This document shows positions 44,680-53,702 of a stretch of DNA of 64,000 nt, one piece after another. The notes below the pieces were generated by a model. That model was given only the letters and a program-made list of their open reading frames with translations, had not been told where the DNA came from and did not search any database. Each line of letters begins with the position of its first letter. Within the stretch, counting starts at the first letter, position 1. This DNA comes from Maridesulfovibrio hydrothermalis AM13 = DSM 14728 (GTDB lineage Bacteria > Desulfobacterota > Desulfovibrionia > Desulfovibrionales > Desulfovibrionaceae), in the NCBI RefSeq assembly GCF_000331025.1, contig NC_020055.1:919870-983869 (forward strand). Direction: 5' to 3'. The translations under genes were made by a program, and so were the position numbers.

Positions 44680-45789
44680 ATGAACAAGCTTTACTTTTCC
44701 TTTCTGTCGCTGTTGCTTGCCCTGTGCATTTCACTGCCCGCTCTGGCTGGAACACGGACCATAGTCGATATGGCCGGCCGTACAGTTACTGTGCCGGACA
44801 AAGTGGACAAAGTTATCTGCTCCGGTCCGGGAAGCCTGCGCTATCTTACATACCTGCAAGGTCAGAACCTTGTAGTCGGTGTAGATTCCATTGAGCACCG
44901 TGTAACCAGATTTGATGCGCGCCCTTATGCCATTGCCAACCAGCAATTCAAAAAGATGCCGCTCATCGGTGAATTCAGGGGACATGATAATCCAGAGCTT
45001 ATTCTCAGCCTTGAACCCCAGCCGCAGGTGATATTTAAGACCTACAAAGACATGGGCTATGATCCTGATGAGTTACAGGCTAAAACCGGAATTCCGGTAG
45101 TCTGCCTGTCCTATGCAAGCCTGACAGCCCAGCGCGAGACTATCTACAAATCTCTGAAACTCATGGCTGAGATAATCGGCAAGTCTGAACGGGCCACAGC
45201 GGTATGCAACTTTATGGAAGAGAAAATCACCGACCTGCAAAAGAGGACTGCTGATGTTGCGCAGGCAGACCGCAAAACCTGCTACGTAGGCGGCATTGCC
45301 AAGAAAGGCCCTCATGGACTGCAATCAACTGAACCGGCCTACCCTCCCTTTGCCTTTATAAATGCCAACAACGTTGCCTGTCCCCCCAAGGGAGAAGGTA
45401 AACCTTTGCAGCACGCCAATGTTTCCAAAGAACAGATTGTTGCCTGGAATCCGGAAATCCTGTTTGTGGATATCTCCACCTGCCAGCTGGGCGAAAAAGC
45501 CGGTGCTGTATACGAAATTAAAACCGACCCTGCATACCTAAGTCTTGACGCAGTTGTGAACGATCAGGTTTTCACAGTACTGCCCTACAACTGGTATTCC
45601 CGTAACTACGGCTCCATCATTGCGGATGCCTATTACATCGGAACGGTTCTTTATCCGGAACAGTTCAAAGATGTTAATCCCAAAGCCGAAGCGGATGAAA
45701 TATACAGTTTCATGGTAGGTAAACCTGTATTCGAAATCATGAATAACGCATTCAGTGAAAAAGCCTTCGGCAAACTTAAACTGAGGTAA
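44680..45789 (+). CDS. Periplasmic metal-complex binding protein of an ABC importer
   Basis: 369 residues with signal peptide 1-23 and the FecB/TroA-type fold: I-V-D-M-A-G-R-T-V-T-V-P early, then a helical linker and the second lobe. The lobe carries Y-N-W-Y-S-R-N-Y-G near 305-313, typical of the group linked to FmdE. Ligand is an iron chelate, corrinoid or an oxyanion; the sequence alone does not decide. First gene of a four-gene unit: binding protein, permease, ATPase, FmdE. Confidence 0.87.
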   Translation: MNKLYFSFLSLLLALCISLPALAGTRTIVDMAGRTVTVPDKVDKVICSGPGSLRYLTYLQGQNLVVGVDSIEHRVTRFDARPYAIANQQFKKMPLIGEFRGHDNPELILSLEPQPQVIFKTYKDMGYDPDELQAKTGIPVVCLSYASLTAQRETIYKSLKLMAEIIGKSERATAVCNFMEEKITDLQKRTADVAQADRKTCYVGGIAKKGPHGLQSTEPAYPPFAFINANNVACPPKGEGKPLQHANVSKEQIVAWNPEILFVDISTCQLGEKAGAVYEIKTDPAYLSLDAVVNDQVFTVLPYNWYSRNYGSIIADAYYIGTVLYPEQFKDVNPKAEADEIYSFMVGKPVFEIMNNAFSEKAFGKLKLR

Positions 45790-45792
45790 TCA

Positions 45793-46860
45793 GTGCACTT
45801 TGACGACGGACAGGTTCCAGCTGAATATTCAAAGCATATCCGGCGGAAGTTATTTTTCATATTCGCAGGGATTTTTCTGACAGCGGCAATGCTTATTATC
45901 TCGATCGGCATGGGGCCGGTCTCTATATCCGCGCCGGAAACGCTGTTTACTTTACTGGGAGACACCATTTCCAGACGGTTTGATCTCATCATCTGGAATA
46001 TCCGGTTGCCGCAGGCTTTAACCGCCCTTGTCGCCGGAGCGGGACTGTCTGTCTCCGGAGCCGTCATGCAAGCCATTTTGCGTAACCCATTGGGTTCCCC
46101 GTTTACGCTGGGAATCTCTCATGCGGCAGCATTCGGGGCTGCGGTATCAGTCATGCTCCTTGACCTTGGAACTATGGCCAGCTCCAATGTCGGAGCGGTG
46201 ACCATCAACAGCCCCTACATGACCACCGCCATTGCTTTCGGGTTCAGCCTGATAGCCACCTTTGCAATTATCGCCATCTCGCGGCTGCGCAGAGCCACGC
46301 CGGAAGTTATGGTCTTAACCGGAGTTGCTCTGGGAGCACTTTTCACTGCCGGAACCATGTTTCTGCAATACTTTGCAGATGATGTGCAGCTTGCCGCAAT
46401 GGTTTTCTGGACCTTCGGTGATGTTGCAAGAGCCACCTGGACTGAGCTGGGAATAATCAGTGTGGTGACTGCCGCTGCCTATATATGGTTCACCCTGAAC
46501 CGCTGGAATTTCAACGCCATTGAGGCCGGAGACGAAACAGCCAAGGGGCTGGGCGTAAAAGTTGAACAGATCAGGTTGACCGGAATGCTGCTTGCTTCAC
46601 TGGTTACCTCGGTCATTGTCTCCTTTCTGGGCATCATCGGCTTTGTGGGACTTGTCTGTCCGCATATGGTCCGCCGACTGATCGGGGATGACTACAGATT
46701 TCTACTTCCCGCCTCCTGCATTCTCGGCGCGGTATTACTGCTGGCAGCCGACACTGCCGCCCGGCTCATGCTGGCTCCCAACGTACTGCCCGTCTCGGTG
46801 CTTACGGCCTTCCTTGGTGCTCCCATATTCATCTGGCTGATCATAAAGGGGAACAAATGA
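45793..46860 (+). CDS. FecCD-family ABC permease
   Basis: 355 residues with about ten membrane helices, FecCD family: I-R-L-P-Q-A-L-T-A-L near 72, G-A-x-L-S-V-S-G near 85, and the G-L-V-C-P-H coupling motif near 283. Start is GTG 45793 with GAGG upstream. It ends in an ATGA overlap with the ATPase gene. Confidence 0.93.
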   Translation: MHFDDGQVPAEYSKHIRRKLFFIFAGIFLTAAMLIISIGMGPVSISAPETLFTLLGDTISRRFDLIIWNIRLPQALTALVAGAGLSVSGAVMQAILRNPLGSPFTLGISHAAAFGAAVSVMLLDLGTMASSNVGAVTINSPYMTTAIAFGFSLIATFAIIAISRLRRATPEVMVLTGVALGALFTAGTMFLQYFADDVQLAAMVFWTFGDVARATWTELGIISVVTAAAYIWFTLNRWNFNAIEAGDETAKGLGVKVEQIRLTGMLLASLVTSVIVSFLGIIGFVGLVCPHMVRRLIGDDYRFLLPASCILGAVLLLAADTAARLMLAPNVLPVSVLTAFLGAPIFIWLIIKGNK

Positions 46861-47681
46861 ACCTTTCCGTAAACGGCATCAACTTCAGCTACAACGGCAC
46901 TCCGATCCTCGAAGGTGTGGACTTTTGTGTTGATAAAGGTGAACTGCTGGCGATTCTCGGACCCAACGGAGCGGGTAAGACCACTTTGCTGAAATGCATA
47001 AACGCTATCCACAAACCCCGTTCAGGAAGTGTACTGGTCAAGGACAGGGATGTTTTCAAACTCAGTTCTGACGATATTGCCAAACTGCTGGGCTATGTGC
47101 CGCAACGGGTGGAATCGGCCAGATTAACGGTTTTTGATGCAGTACTCATGGGCCGCAAACCCCATATTAAATGGCGGGTCCGTGATAAGGACATCTGTAT
47201 CGTCGATGCTGCTCTTAAACGCTTATCACTGAGCCACTTATCCTTGCGCTATATTGACAATTTAAGCGGCGGAGAGTTGCAGAAGGTCAGCATTGCCAGA
47301 GCCTTGGTTCAAGAGCCGGATGTACTCCTGCTGGATGAACCGACCAGCAGCCTAGACCTGAAAAACCAGCTTGAAATCCTGCGCACGGTGCTGGCTGTGG
47401 TCAAAGGACACCATGTTTCGGCAGTCATGACCATGCATGACTTAAACACGGCCCTTCGCTATGCTGATAAATTTATTTTTCTCAAGAACGGAACGGTCTT
47501 CGGATGCGGAGGCAAGGAATGCGTCACTCCTGAGATAATTGAAGGCGTATACGGAGTTGAGGTCGAAATAGAAATGCGTAAAGGCTGTCCGGTTATCCAT
47601 CCTGTAGAAGATCTGAATTCAATTGACTATGGACATGAGCATTACCGCAGCCACAACCATGAAGCAAGGCAAAACCAGTAG
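46857..47681 (+). CDS. ABC transporter ATP-binding protein
   Basis: 274 residues, FecE-like. Walker A G-P-N-G-A-G-K-T-T near 39-47, signature L-S-G-G-E near 139, Walker B V-L-L-L-D-E-P-T, H-loop M-T-M-H-D. The His-rich tail (G-H-E-H-Y-R-S-H-N-H-E) is unusual and may bind metal ions. ATGA overlap with the permease gene. Confidence 0.95.
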   Translation: MNLSVNGINFSYNGTPILEGVDFCVDKGELLAILGPNGAGKTTLLKCINAIHKPRSGSVLVKDRDVFKLSSDDIAKLLGYVPQRVESARLTVFDAVLMGRKPHIKWRVRDKDICIVDAALKRLSLSHLSLRYIDNLSGGELQKVSIARALVQEPDVLLLDEPTSSLDLKNQLEILRTVLAVVKGHHVSAVMTMHDLNTALRYADKFIFLKNGTVFGCGGKECVTPEIIEGVYGVEVEIEMRKGCPVIHPVEDLNSIDYGHEHYRSHNHEARQNQ

Positions 47682-47690
47682 GAACCGTAA

Positions 47691-48302
47691 ATGAACACAA
47701 TCTTCTCCAATGAACAGATTAAAAAAGTCATCGAATTTCACGGTCATCAATGCCCCGGCCTTGCCATCGGTATCAGAGCCTCTGAACTCTGCCTTAAAGA
47801 GTTAGGGCATAACAGTGAATCGCCTCTTGTTGCCATCTGCGAAACCGATATGTGCGGCGTTGATGCAATCCAGTTTCTGACCGGATGCTCAGTAGGCAAA
47901 GGAAACCTGATCCTTAAAGACCACGGTAAAATGGCTTTCACTTTTTTCCGGCGCAAAGATGAAAAGGGATTCCGGGCCTTGCTTAACCATAGCTTTATGA
48001 CTGAGCAGCGCAAAGAAATGAGCAGACTTATGGGAATTGTTGCCGAAGGAACTGCTTCAGAAACTGAAAAAAAAGAATGCAAAGAAATTCGTGAAGAGTG
48101 CGAAAACAGCTACCTTGATGCTGATCTGAACGAACTTTTTCTCATAGAGAAACCGCAGGTATCAGTGCCCCGTCCTGCAAAAATATTGCAGTCTCTAACC
48201 TGTGAAGATTGCGGTGAAGTTCATATGGAATCTCGCTCCAGAAGATTTGCAGGGCAGACGCTGTGCATTCCGTGTTTTAAAAAGGTTGAACAGAAAATCT
48301 AG
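47691..48302 (+). CDS. FmdE-type protein with C-terminal zinc ribbon
   Basis: 203 residues. The FmdE domain has F-H-G-H-Q-C-P-G near 16-23 (conserved Cys-His metal site) and E-T-D-M-C-G-V-D-A-I-Q. A zinc ribbon follows with C-E-D-C-G and C-I-P-C-F. FmdE proteins are found beside molybdenum or tungsten formylmethanofuran dehydrogenase genes and beside metal ABC transporters; the present partner is the ABC importer, 9 bp upstream. This supports a metal-handling role, perhaps molybdate or tungstate, but that is inference. Confidence 0.85.
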   Translation: MNTIFSNEQIKKVIEFHGHQCPGLAIGIRASELCLKELGHNSESPLVAICETDMCGVDAIQFLTGCSVGKGNLILKDHGKMAFTFFRRKDEKGFRALLNHSFMTEQRKEMSRLMGIVAEGTASETEKKECKEIREECENSYLDADLNELFLIEKPQVSVPRPAKILQSLTCEDCGEVHMESRSRRFAGQTLCIPCFKKVEQKI

Positions 48303-48396
48303 GCTGCATGATGCATTAAGCCTTGACAAAAACTTGCTGAAAAGTGCTAGATCCCAGTTCACGCATTCATATCAAATTTATATCAGGGACAAAACC

Positions 48397-49113
48397 TTGC
48401 GGATTTTTATTTTCTGTTCAACATTTATTATACTCCTTACTCTTACGCTCAAAGCATATGCTCACTCTAAAACAGTGACCCTTGCCACCCACAACTTATG
48501 CCCTTACGGCTGTTATGACGAGCATGGCGAATTCAGCGGTACGGCGGTAAATGTCGTTAAATACGCTATGGCGCAGATGAACTTTGATTTACGAATTGAA
48601 GTTGTCCCCTGGAAAAGGGCGCAGCGTATGAGCTATGAAGGTGATGCAGACGGATTCTTTGCGGCGTCGCACAGTGAAAAACGAGATCGCAACGGGGTCA
48701 TGTCAGCAACTATCGCCGGACAGATATGGAAGTGGTATCAGCTCAAAACAAACACCCTTGACCCTAAGTCAGACAATTTTAAATCAGAAGCCAAAGTAGC
48801 CGCTTTCAGCGGTTCCAATATGCTCCACTGGCTTAAGATGAACAACTATAACGTTGTAGCCGAACCACCATCGACAAAACATTTGATGAATATGCTTTTA
48901 TATGAACGTTTCGATGCCATGCTGGGCAACAATCTGACCATGAAACGATACATAGCCAAACAAAATCTGGCAGGACAAATAAAAAGCACCGCTTACAAAA
49001 ATAAGCCGGTAGGAGTATACTTTTCCAACCGGTTTATTGAGGCACACCCCGGTTTCATTACTGAATTTAATAAACATGTGAATGAATACCGTAAACAACC
49101 AGCCAGCCCATAA
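48397..49113 (+). CDS. Orphan periplasmic solute-binding protein
   Basis: About 238 residues from TTG 48397, chosen because a signal peptide (hydrophobic stretch ending A-Y-A-H) follows and AGGG lies eight bases upstream; the longer open frame begins inside the FmdE gene. The mature part is of the SBP family 3 type (T-L-A-T-H-N-L-C-P-Y-G near 27-37, V-V-P-W-K-R-A near 65). No permease or ATPase is next to it, so it may serve a distant transporter or sense ligands. Ligand unknown. Confidence 0.7.
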   Translation: MRIFIFCSTFIILLTLTLKAYAHSKTVTLATHNLCPYGCYDEHGEFSGTAVNVVKYAMAQMNFDLRIEVVPWKRAQRMSYEGDADGFFAASHSEKRDRNGVMSATIAGQIWKWYQLKTNTLDPKSDNFKSEAKVAAFSGSNMLHWLKMNNYNVVAEPPSTKHLMNMLLYERFDAMLGNNLTMKRYIAKQNLAGQIKSTAYKNKPVGVYFSNRFIEAHPGFITEFNKHVNEYRKQPASP

Positions 49114-49119
49114 AAAAGA

Positions 49120-49160
49120 AGGTCTTCTGAAAATATTTTTCCAGAAGACCTATTTATTTT
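49120..49160. terminator. Bidirectional terminator
   Basis: AGGTCTTCTG pairs with CAGAAGACCT; T-rich tails lie on both sides (TTTATTTT on plus, TTCTTTTTT on minus), serving the solute-binding gene and the OmpA-family gene. Confidence 0.8.
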
Positions 49161-49238
49161 CTACCAGATCAAGCCTGATTCTCCACTATATACAAAAGCG
49201 CACCAACAAGCGTTTTTATTCAAACTTATCCTGAAAAG

Positions 49239-49766
49239 CTACCAGAGACTCTTAGTGTCCAAAGCTGGAGCAGCTTTTTTAAGCTCAAGGGCTTTCTCCT
49301 CGGCTTTGGGGCTGATATTTATGACTTCAACCCTGCGGTTAAGTGCTCTGCCCTGTGCGGTATTATTTGGCGCAACAGGCTTGTCTTCCCCCATGCCTGC
49401 AACCTTGATGCGTGAGGCACTTATTTTAAAATGATCTGCAAGATACTTCTTAACCGCGACAGCCCTGTCAAGACTCAGCTTGCGGTTATATTCTTTCTTT
49501 CCGGCAGAATCAGTATGACCGATAAGCTTAACTTCCATTGAATCTGCAGAAATAAGAGCTGAGCCAAGAGCATCCACAAGGGAAAGAGCACTTTTACTTA
49601 TCTTTGCGGAACCGACTTCAAATTCAATTTTAAGATAAACCTTACCACCGGAGCCGGTAAGCATGCTGAGCATATCTTTAGAACTGCTGGCAAAGCCGTT
49701 ACCCTGCGCCATAGCAGTTGACGCGCTAACTAAAATCAGAAGCAAGCTTAATAATACTTTTTTCAT
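49239..49766 (-). CDS. OmpA-family peptidoglycan-binding protein
   Basis: 175 residues from ATG 49766 (GGAGGG upstream). Signal peptide 1-20 ending A-M-A, a short linker, then an OmpA C-terminal domain about 50-160: G-H-T-D-S-A-G near 95-101, N-x-x-L-S-x-x-R-A (here R-K-L-S-L-D-R-A), and G-x-G-E-x-x-P. It lacks a beta-barrel, so it is a soluble or lipid-free periplasmic anchor protein that binds peptidoglycan. Confidence 0.9.
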   Translation of the reverse strand: MKKVLLSLLLILVSASTAMAQGNGFASSSKDMLSMLTGSGGKVYLKIEFEVGSAKISKSALSLVDALGSALISADSMEVKLIGHTDSAGKKEYNRKLSLDRAVAVKKYLADHFKISASRIKVAGMGEDKPVAPNNTAQGRALNRRVEVINISPKAEEKALELKKAAPALDTKSLW

Positions 49767-49882
49767 GAAGCCCTCCGGTATAGAAAAAAAGGATATCTTA
49801 TTAAATAACAACATTTCCCAATTTATAAATCAATACTGCACGGCCAAAAGTTTTGAAAGTTTTCCCGGACCCCGGAAAAATA

Positions 49883-50299
49883 TTAATAATCCGGTCTGGA
49901 ACGGTTTTTTTTCACGTTTGCACGTTTTTTCTTTCCATTAATCCGCTTTACTTTTGTAGAGTAAGGAACTTTGGTTTTACGTCTGACTTTAGGCGGTTTC
50001 AGCCCGTCTAACAGCAACTTCCGAAACCGCTCAACGACCTCCTCCTTATTGCGGAACTGGCTGCGATGCTCTTCACAGGAAAGATGCAACTCCCCTTTTG
50101 AATTGATTCTATTGGCCAGCTTCCCGCGAATCAGATATTTCTGATGAAAACTCAGGGCTGTGGACTTTTCCAGATTAAACACAAGAGTGACCTTGGAAGA
50201 AGTCTTATTGACATGCTGCCCACCGGGGCCGGAACTGCGGCTGGTGATGAAATTTATTTCATTGTCGGGTATGGACAATGCTGAGGTGATACTTATCAT
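49883..50299 (-). CDS. arfB: Ribosome rescue factor ArfB
   Basis: 138-residue peptidyl-tRNA hydrolase that frees stalled ribosomes. The GGQ motif is in S-S-G-P-G-G-Q-H-V-N-K-T near 21-32. The C-terminal tail is very basic (R-K-T-K-V-P then K-K-R-A-N-V-K-K), the part that enters the mRNA tunnel. Normal length. Confidence 0.93.
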   Translation of the reverse strand: MISITSALSIPDNEINFITSRSSGPGGQHVNKTSSKVTLVFNLEKSTALSFHQKYLIRGKLANRINSKGELHLSCEEHRSQFRNKEEVVERFRKLLLDGLKPPKVRRKTKVPYSTKVKRINGKKKRANVKKNRSRPDY

Positions 50300-50406
50300 A
50301 GCTTCGGCTGGATTGTTCTGTCTTTTATATGGTTTTAAATACGTATTTCTAAGCGCGATGCATTGGGTCTTGCATCGTTCTTACTTATTTTTCAAGGAGA
50401 AAAATT

Positions 50407-50766
50407 ATGAAAATTGCACTTCCTTCAAGAGATGGAGTGATTGACGGTCATTTCGGACATTGTGAAGCTTTTACCATCTTCACCCTCGATGAGTCCAAGA
50501 ATATTATCGAAGAAGAACAACTTACCCCCCCTTCCGGATGTGGATGCAAATCCAACATCGTACCTACTCTGGCTGAAATGGGCGTTAAAGTCCTGCTGGC
50601 CGGCAACATGGGGCAGGGCGCAGTGAATCTCTTGCAGAACAACGGAATTCAGGTTATCCGCGGTTGCAGCGGTGATCTTAAAAAGGCAGTCCAGCAGTGG
50701 GCAGCCGGAGAAGCAGTTGACTCTGCCACTGTCTGTGACGATCACGGATCCTGCGGCAACCACTAG
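50407..50766 (+). CDS. NifX/NifB-type dinitrogenase cofactor-like protein
   Basis: 119 residues of the dinitrogenase iron-molybdenum cofactor biosynthesis fold: M-K-I-A-L-P-S-R-D-G then G-H-F-G-H-C-E near 16-22 and a G-C-G-C-K cysteine segment near 44-48. C-terminal C-D-D-H-G-S-C-G-N-H is a possible metal site. Such proteins carry FeS or FeMo clusters in and outside nitrogen fixation; no nif genes are near. AAGGAGA upstream. Confidence 0.85.
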   Translation: MKIALPSRDGVIDGHFGHCEAFTIFTLDESKNIIEEEQLTPPSGCGCKSNIVPTLAEMGVKVLLAGNMGQGAVNLLQNNGIQVIRGCSGDLKKAVQQWAAGEAVDSATVCDDHGSCGNH

Positions 50767-50821
50767 GCCGTTCGCTGTCTAAGCGTCCAAGGGCAAAATA
50801 AACTATCTGGAGTTAAGAAAC

Positions 50822-51304
50822 ATGAATGAATGTCCCTGCGGTTCCGGCAGTGCTTATGAAAGCTGCTGCGAACCATACATCACAGGAAAAGAGCCTGCAC
50901 CTACCGCCGAAGCACTGATGCGTTCCCGCTATACTGCATTTGCAGTTAAGCAGGTGGACTACTTAGGTGACACTCTTGCACCTGAAAGCAAGCATGATTA
51001 TGACGAAGCACAGGTGCAGAACTGGGCGGAAACATCCACATGGCTCGGCCTGACTATTGTTTCAACCTCCGACGGTCAGCCCGGGGACGAAAAAGGCGAG
51101 GTTGAATTCATTGCTAAATTCAAGCAACAGGGAGCACTTCACACTCACCACGAAGCCAGCAAGTTTGAAAAAAGAGACGGCATCTGGCTTTACATTGACG
51201 GTGATATCGTGCCCCCCATGCCTATCAAAAAAGATAAGAAAATCGGACGCAACGAACCTTGCCCCTGCGGCAGCGGTAAGAAATACAAAAAGTGCTGCGC
51301 GTAA
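50822..51304 (+). CDS. YchJ-family SEC-C motif protein
   Basis: 160 residues with a Cys-rich metal-binding motif at both ends: [13 protein letters not shown] at the start and the SEC-C motif [14 protein letters not shown] at the end. Between them is the YchJ-type NTF2-like domain. SEC-C binds zinc and often aids protein or nucleic acid contacts; the cellular role of YchJ is not known. Confidence 0.88.
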   Translation: MNECPCGSGSAYESCCEPYITGKEPAPTAEALMRSRYTAFAVKQVDYLGDTLAPESKHDYDEAQVQNWAETSTWLGLTIVSTSDGQPGDEKGEVEFIAKFKQQGALHTHHEASKFEKRDGIWLYIDGDIVPPMPIKKDKKIGRNEPCPCGSGKKYKKCCA

Positions 51305-51341
51305 TATCTCTACACTCTTTAAGTCTGAGCTACTGAACATA

Positions 51342-51380
51342 AAATCACCCCGGCAGAGTTATCTGCCGGGGTGATTTATT
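51342..51380. terminator. Bidirectional terminator
   Basis: AAATCACCCCGGCAGA and its complement form a 16-bp perfect stem with loop GTTA, between convergent ychJ-like and cyclophilin genes. Confidence 0.93.
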
Positions 51381-51412
51381 ATTTATGACCTTCCTGACGG
51401 CAGAATAAAAAC

Positions 51413-52000
51413 TTACTGTTTAACTTCTTCTGCTTTTATAATGACAACAGGCTTAACCGGAACATCATCATAACGACCTTTGCGGAAGGTTACGGTTTTG
51501 GCTATTTTATCAACAACTTTTTTGCCGCCGATAACTTTCCCGAAGACCGCATACCCCCAGCCGGAACCGCTCGGCGACTTGAAGTTCAGAAAATTATTAT
51601 CAATAACATTGATAAAGAACTGGTCAGTTGCAGAATGCGGATTATTTGTCCGCGCCATGGCAACTGTATATTTGTCATTGTAAAGACCGTTACGTGCTTC
51701 ATTCTCAATAGGTTCATGGGTATCACGCGGTTTCATATTTTTATCCATGTTCCCACCTTGAATCATGAATCCGTCGATAACACGATGAAAAATAGTTCCA
51801 TCGTAATGCCCTTCATTTACATAACGCAGAAAATTCTCCACGGATTTAGGAGCCTTATCTCTATCCAGCTCAAGAACAATATTTCCCATCGTGGTCTGAA
51901 CCTTTACAAACACCTTGGAATTAGCAGCACTTGCAACGCTGACAGCAAACAAAACCATACAAAAAAGGGCCGCAACTAATAATATTCTGGTTCTTTTCAT
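51413..52000 (-). CDS. Periplasmic cyclophilin-type peptidyl-prolyl isomerase
   Basis: 195 residues from ATG 52000 (AAGGAGG upstream; a longer frame to 52078 is rejected). Signal peptide 1-25. Cyclophilin motifs: F-H-R-V-I-D-G-F-M-I-Q-G-G, F-F-I-N-V, and V-F-G-K-V. It speeds proline isomerisation in exported proteins. Most like PpiA of Gram-negative periplasm. Confidence 0.92.
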   Translation of the reverse strand: MKRTRILLVAALFCMVLFAVSVASAANSKVFVKVQTTMGNIVLELDRDKAPKSVENFLRYVNEGHYDGTIFHRVIDGFMIQGGNMDKNMKPRDTHEPIENEARNGLYNDKYTVAMARTNNPHSATDQFFINVIDNNFLNFKSPSGSGWGYAVFGKVIGGKKVVDKIAKTVTFRKGRYDDVPVKPVVIIKAEEVKQ

Positions 52001-52208
52001 TGTTAAAATATCCTCCTTAAAGGGTTTAAAGCCGTCTACCAGAAACAACCGGTACGGGCAAATATTAACAGATTCCACGTCTGTTAAAGGCGTGCTTTAG
52101 CAAACTCTGAAATTTCACTGTTATCCCGCGAAAACAACTCTGCATTTAATCCTCTTGAACCGAATTTTAAAAACATATACAATTTTATAAACAAGAAAAG
52201 GAGTTATT

Positions 52209-52619
52209 ATGTCAATTTTGACATGGAAAGATGAATATTCCGTTGGTGTTAGAATAATCGACAACGAGCACAAGCAACTCATCGCAATGATAAATAAAGC
52301 TTATGACTCAGTTGAAAAAATGGAAGAAGAGAAAGTCCTGCTTGAGCTTGTTGATGAAATGCGAAAGTATGCCATGACTCATTTTGCCACTGAAGAGAAA
52401 TTGATGGAGATACATAACTACCCTGAAACTGCAGAGCAGAAAAAACAGCATAACGATTTCATGATCAAAGCTGCATCATCAGACAATATGCTCAGCTCAG
52501 ACAACGGCGCAGTTGATCCTATCAAGGTCTTCAAATATCTTGCAGACTGGCTGCGCGGTCATATTATGGGTACTGATAAGAAGCTGGGAATATTCTTGAA
52601 TGAAAAAGGCATCAAATAA
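52209..52619 (+). CDS. Bacteriohemerythrin
   Basis: 136-residue oxygen-binding diiron protein. Iron ligands: N-E-H-K-Q-L near 22-27, H-F-A-T-E-E near 60-65, the H-N-D-F and H-I-M-G-T-D motifs later; all seven expected ligands seem present. Used for oxygen storage or delivery, or for sensing. A stand-alone gene, adding to the oxygen-handling set of the window. Confidence 0.94.
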   Translation: MSILTWKDEYSVGVRIIDNEHKQLIAMINKAYDSVEKMEEEKVLLELVDEMRKYAMTHFATEEKLMEIHNYPETAEQKKQHNDFMIKAASSDNMLSSDNGAVDPIKVFKYLADWLRGHIMGTDKKLGIFLNEKGIK

Positions 52620-52645
52620 GAGACATACAAGATTATATATCCAAT

Positions 52646-52680
52646 AAAAAAGGCCCCTTATTCATGTAAGGGGCCTTTTT
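52646..52680. terminator. Bidirectional terminator
   Basis: AAAAAGGCCCCTTA and TAAGGGGCCTTTTT form a 14-bp perfect stem with loop TTCATG and T-runs on both strands, between hemerythrin and the Hsp20 pair. Confidence 0.93.
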
Positions 52681-52702
52681 AAATCAACCAGTCTGCCAAT
52701 GA

Positions 52703-53065
52703 TCATCCGCTGGTGATCTGAATTTTACGTGGTTTAAGTTCCTGTTTTTTAGGCAGGAAAAGCTCAAGTACACCGTTTTTAAGATTTGCTTTGATATTTT
52801 CCCGGTCAACGGCATCAGAGATTGTGAAGCTGCGGCTGTACCCGCCTTCACAAAATTCCTGCTCAATGTATTTTTCACCTTCGGCAAGAGTAGGGGCTGC
52901 TTTACCGCTCACCACAAGGGTATTCTCATCAAGGTCTATTTCAAGAGCTTCACGGCTCACCCCGGGTAAATCCATATACAGAGAAAAACCAAGCTCGCTC
53001 TCCACAATATCTGTTGCGGGGCTGAATTTATCAATCTTTCTTTCATTACTCTGTCTGTTATGCAT
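52703..53065 (-). CDS. Hsp20-family small heat-shock protein (second of pair)
   Basis: 120 residues with the alpha-crystallin domain: D-L-P-G-V-S-R-E-A-L near 35-44 and the C-terminal G-V-L-E-L-F-L-P-K with the I-x-I-like tail (K-I-Q-I). It is an ATP-independent holdase. The start overlaps no gene; 14 bp after the first Hsp20 stop, so co-transcribed with it. Confidence 0.93.
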   Translation of the reverse strand: MHNRQSNERKIDKFSPATDIVESELGFSLYMDLPGVSREALEIDLDENTLVVSGKAAPTLAEGEKYIEQEFCEGGYSRSFTISDAVDRENIKANLKNGVLELFLPKKQELKPRKIQITSG

Positions 53066-53079
53066 GATTGTCCCCTCCT

Positions 53080-53493
53080 TTATTCTATTGCAATTTCAAC
53101 TTTTTTAGGGATTGAACTCTCCGATTTCGGAAGTACAACATTCAGAATTCCATCTTTAATTGTTGCAGAAACATTATCTTCGTCTACAATTGTATTGATG
53201 GATATAAGTCTTTGAAACACTCCGGACGGTCTTTCCTGCCGAAAGTATCTTCCTTCAGGAAGTTTACGTTCACCCTTTATAACAAGATTCTTTGCAGTGA
53301 TGGTTATTTCCATATCATCAATGGTGAGTCCGGGAACTTCCGCACGGATATAGATATTCTTTTCATCCTCAACTATATTTAAAGGAGGGTATGAAGCTTT
53401 CTTCCTTCTATAGTGATGAGGATTAAAGACATCTTGAAATATTTTATCAAACTCATACGGCAAATTATTAAAAGAACCAAAGTCAATGACCAT
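53080..53493 (-). CDS. Hsp20-family small heat-shock protein (first of pair)
   Basis: 137 residues. Alpha-crystallin domain from about 45 (A-E-V-P-G-L-T-I-D-D-M-E-I), ending G-I-L-N-V-V-L-P-K and V-E-I tail. The N-terminal region has hydrophobic F/Y clusters used to bind clients. AGGAGG upstream. The two proteins differ enough to form hetero-oligomers, as other paired Hsp20 do. Confidence 0.93.
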   Translation of the reverse strand: MVIDFGSFNNLPYEFDKIFQDVFNPHHYRRKKASYPPLNIVEDEKNIYIRAEVPGLTIDDMEITITAKNLVIKGERKLPEGRYFRQERPSGVFQRLISINTIVDEDNVSATIKDGILNVVLPKSESSIPKKVEIAIE

Positions 53494-53619
53494 ATTAAAC
53501 CTCCTGTATTATTTGTTTAACTTAAAATATGTATTCAGATATAGTTGTCAACATCTAAAACGCACTTTTTTATAACAGCTAATTCTGATTTCAGTACAAT
53601 TTGTTAATTTATAAAACAA

Positions 53620-53652
53620 AATCCCCCTCAGGCTGACGCCCAAGGAGGATTC
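53620..53652 (-). terminator. Terminator of the FKBP gene
   Basis: On the minus strand AATCC-TCCTTGGGC pairs imperfectly with GCCTGAGG-GGGATT, followed by TTTTGTTTTAT. Imperfect stem. Confidence 0.6.
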
Positions 53653-53702
53653 GGATCTTTTGAAAAGCAGGAGGCCGGATAAGGGCATCCTGAATCTATG
53701 AA

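Noticed and set aside
48202-48396. Long N-terminal extension of the solute-binding protein
   Set aside because: Begins inside the FmdE gene and precedes the signal peptide; TTG 48397 fits better.
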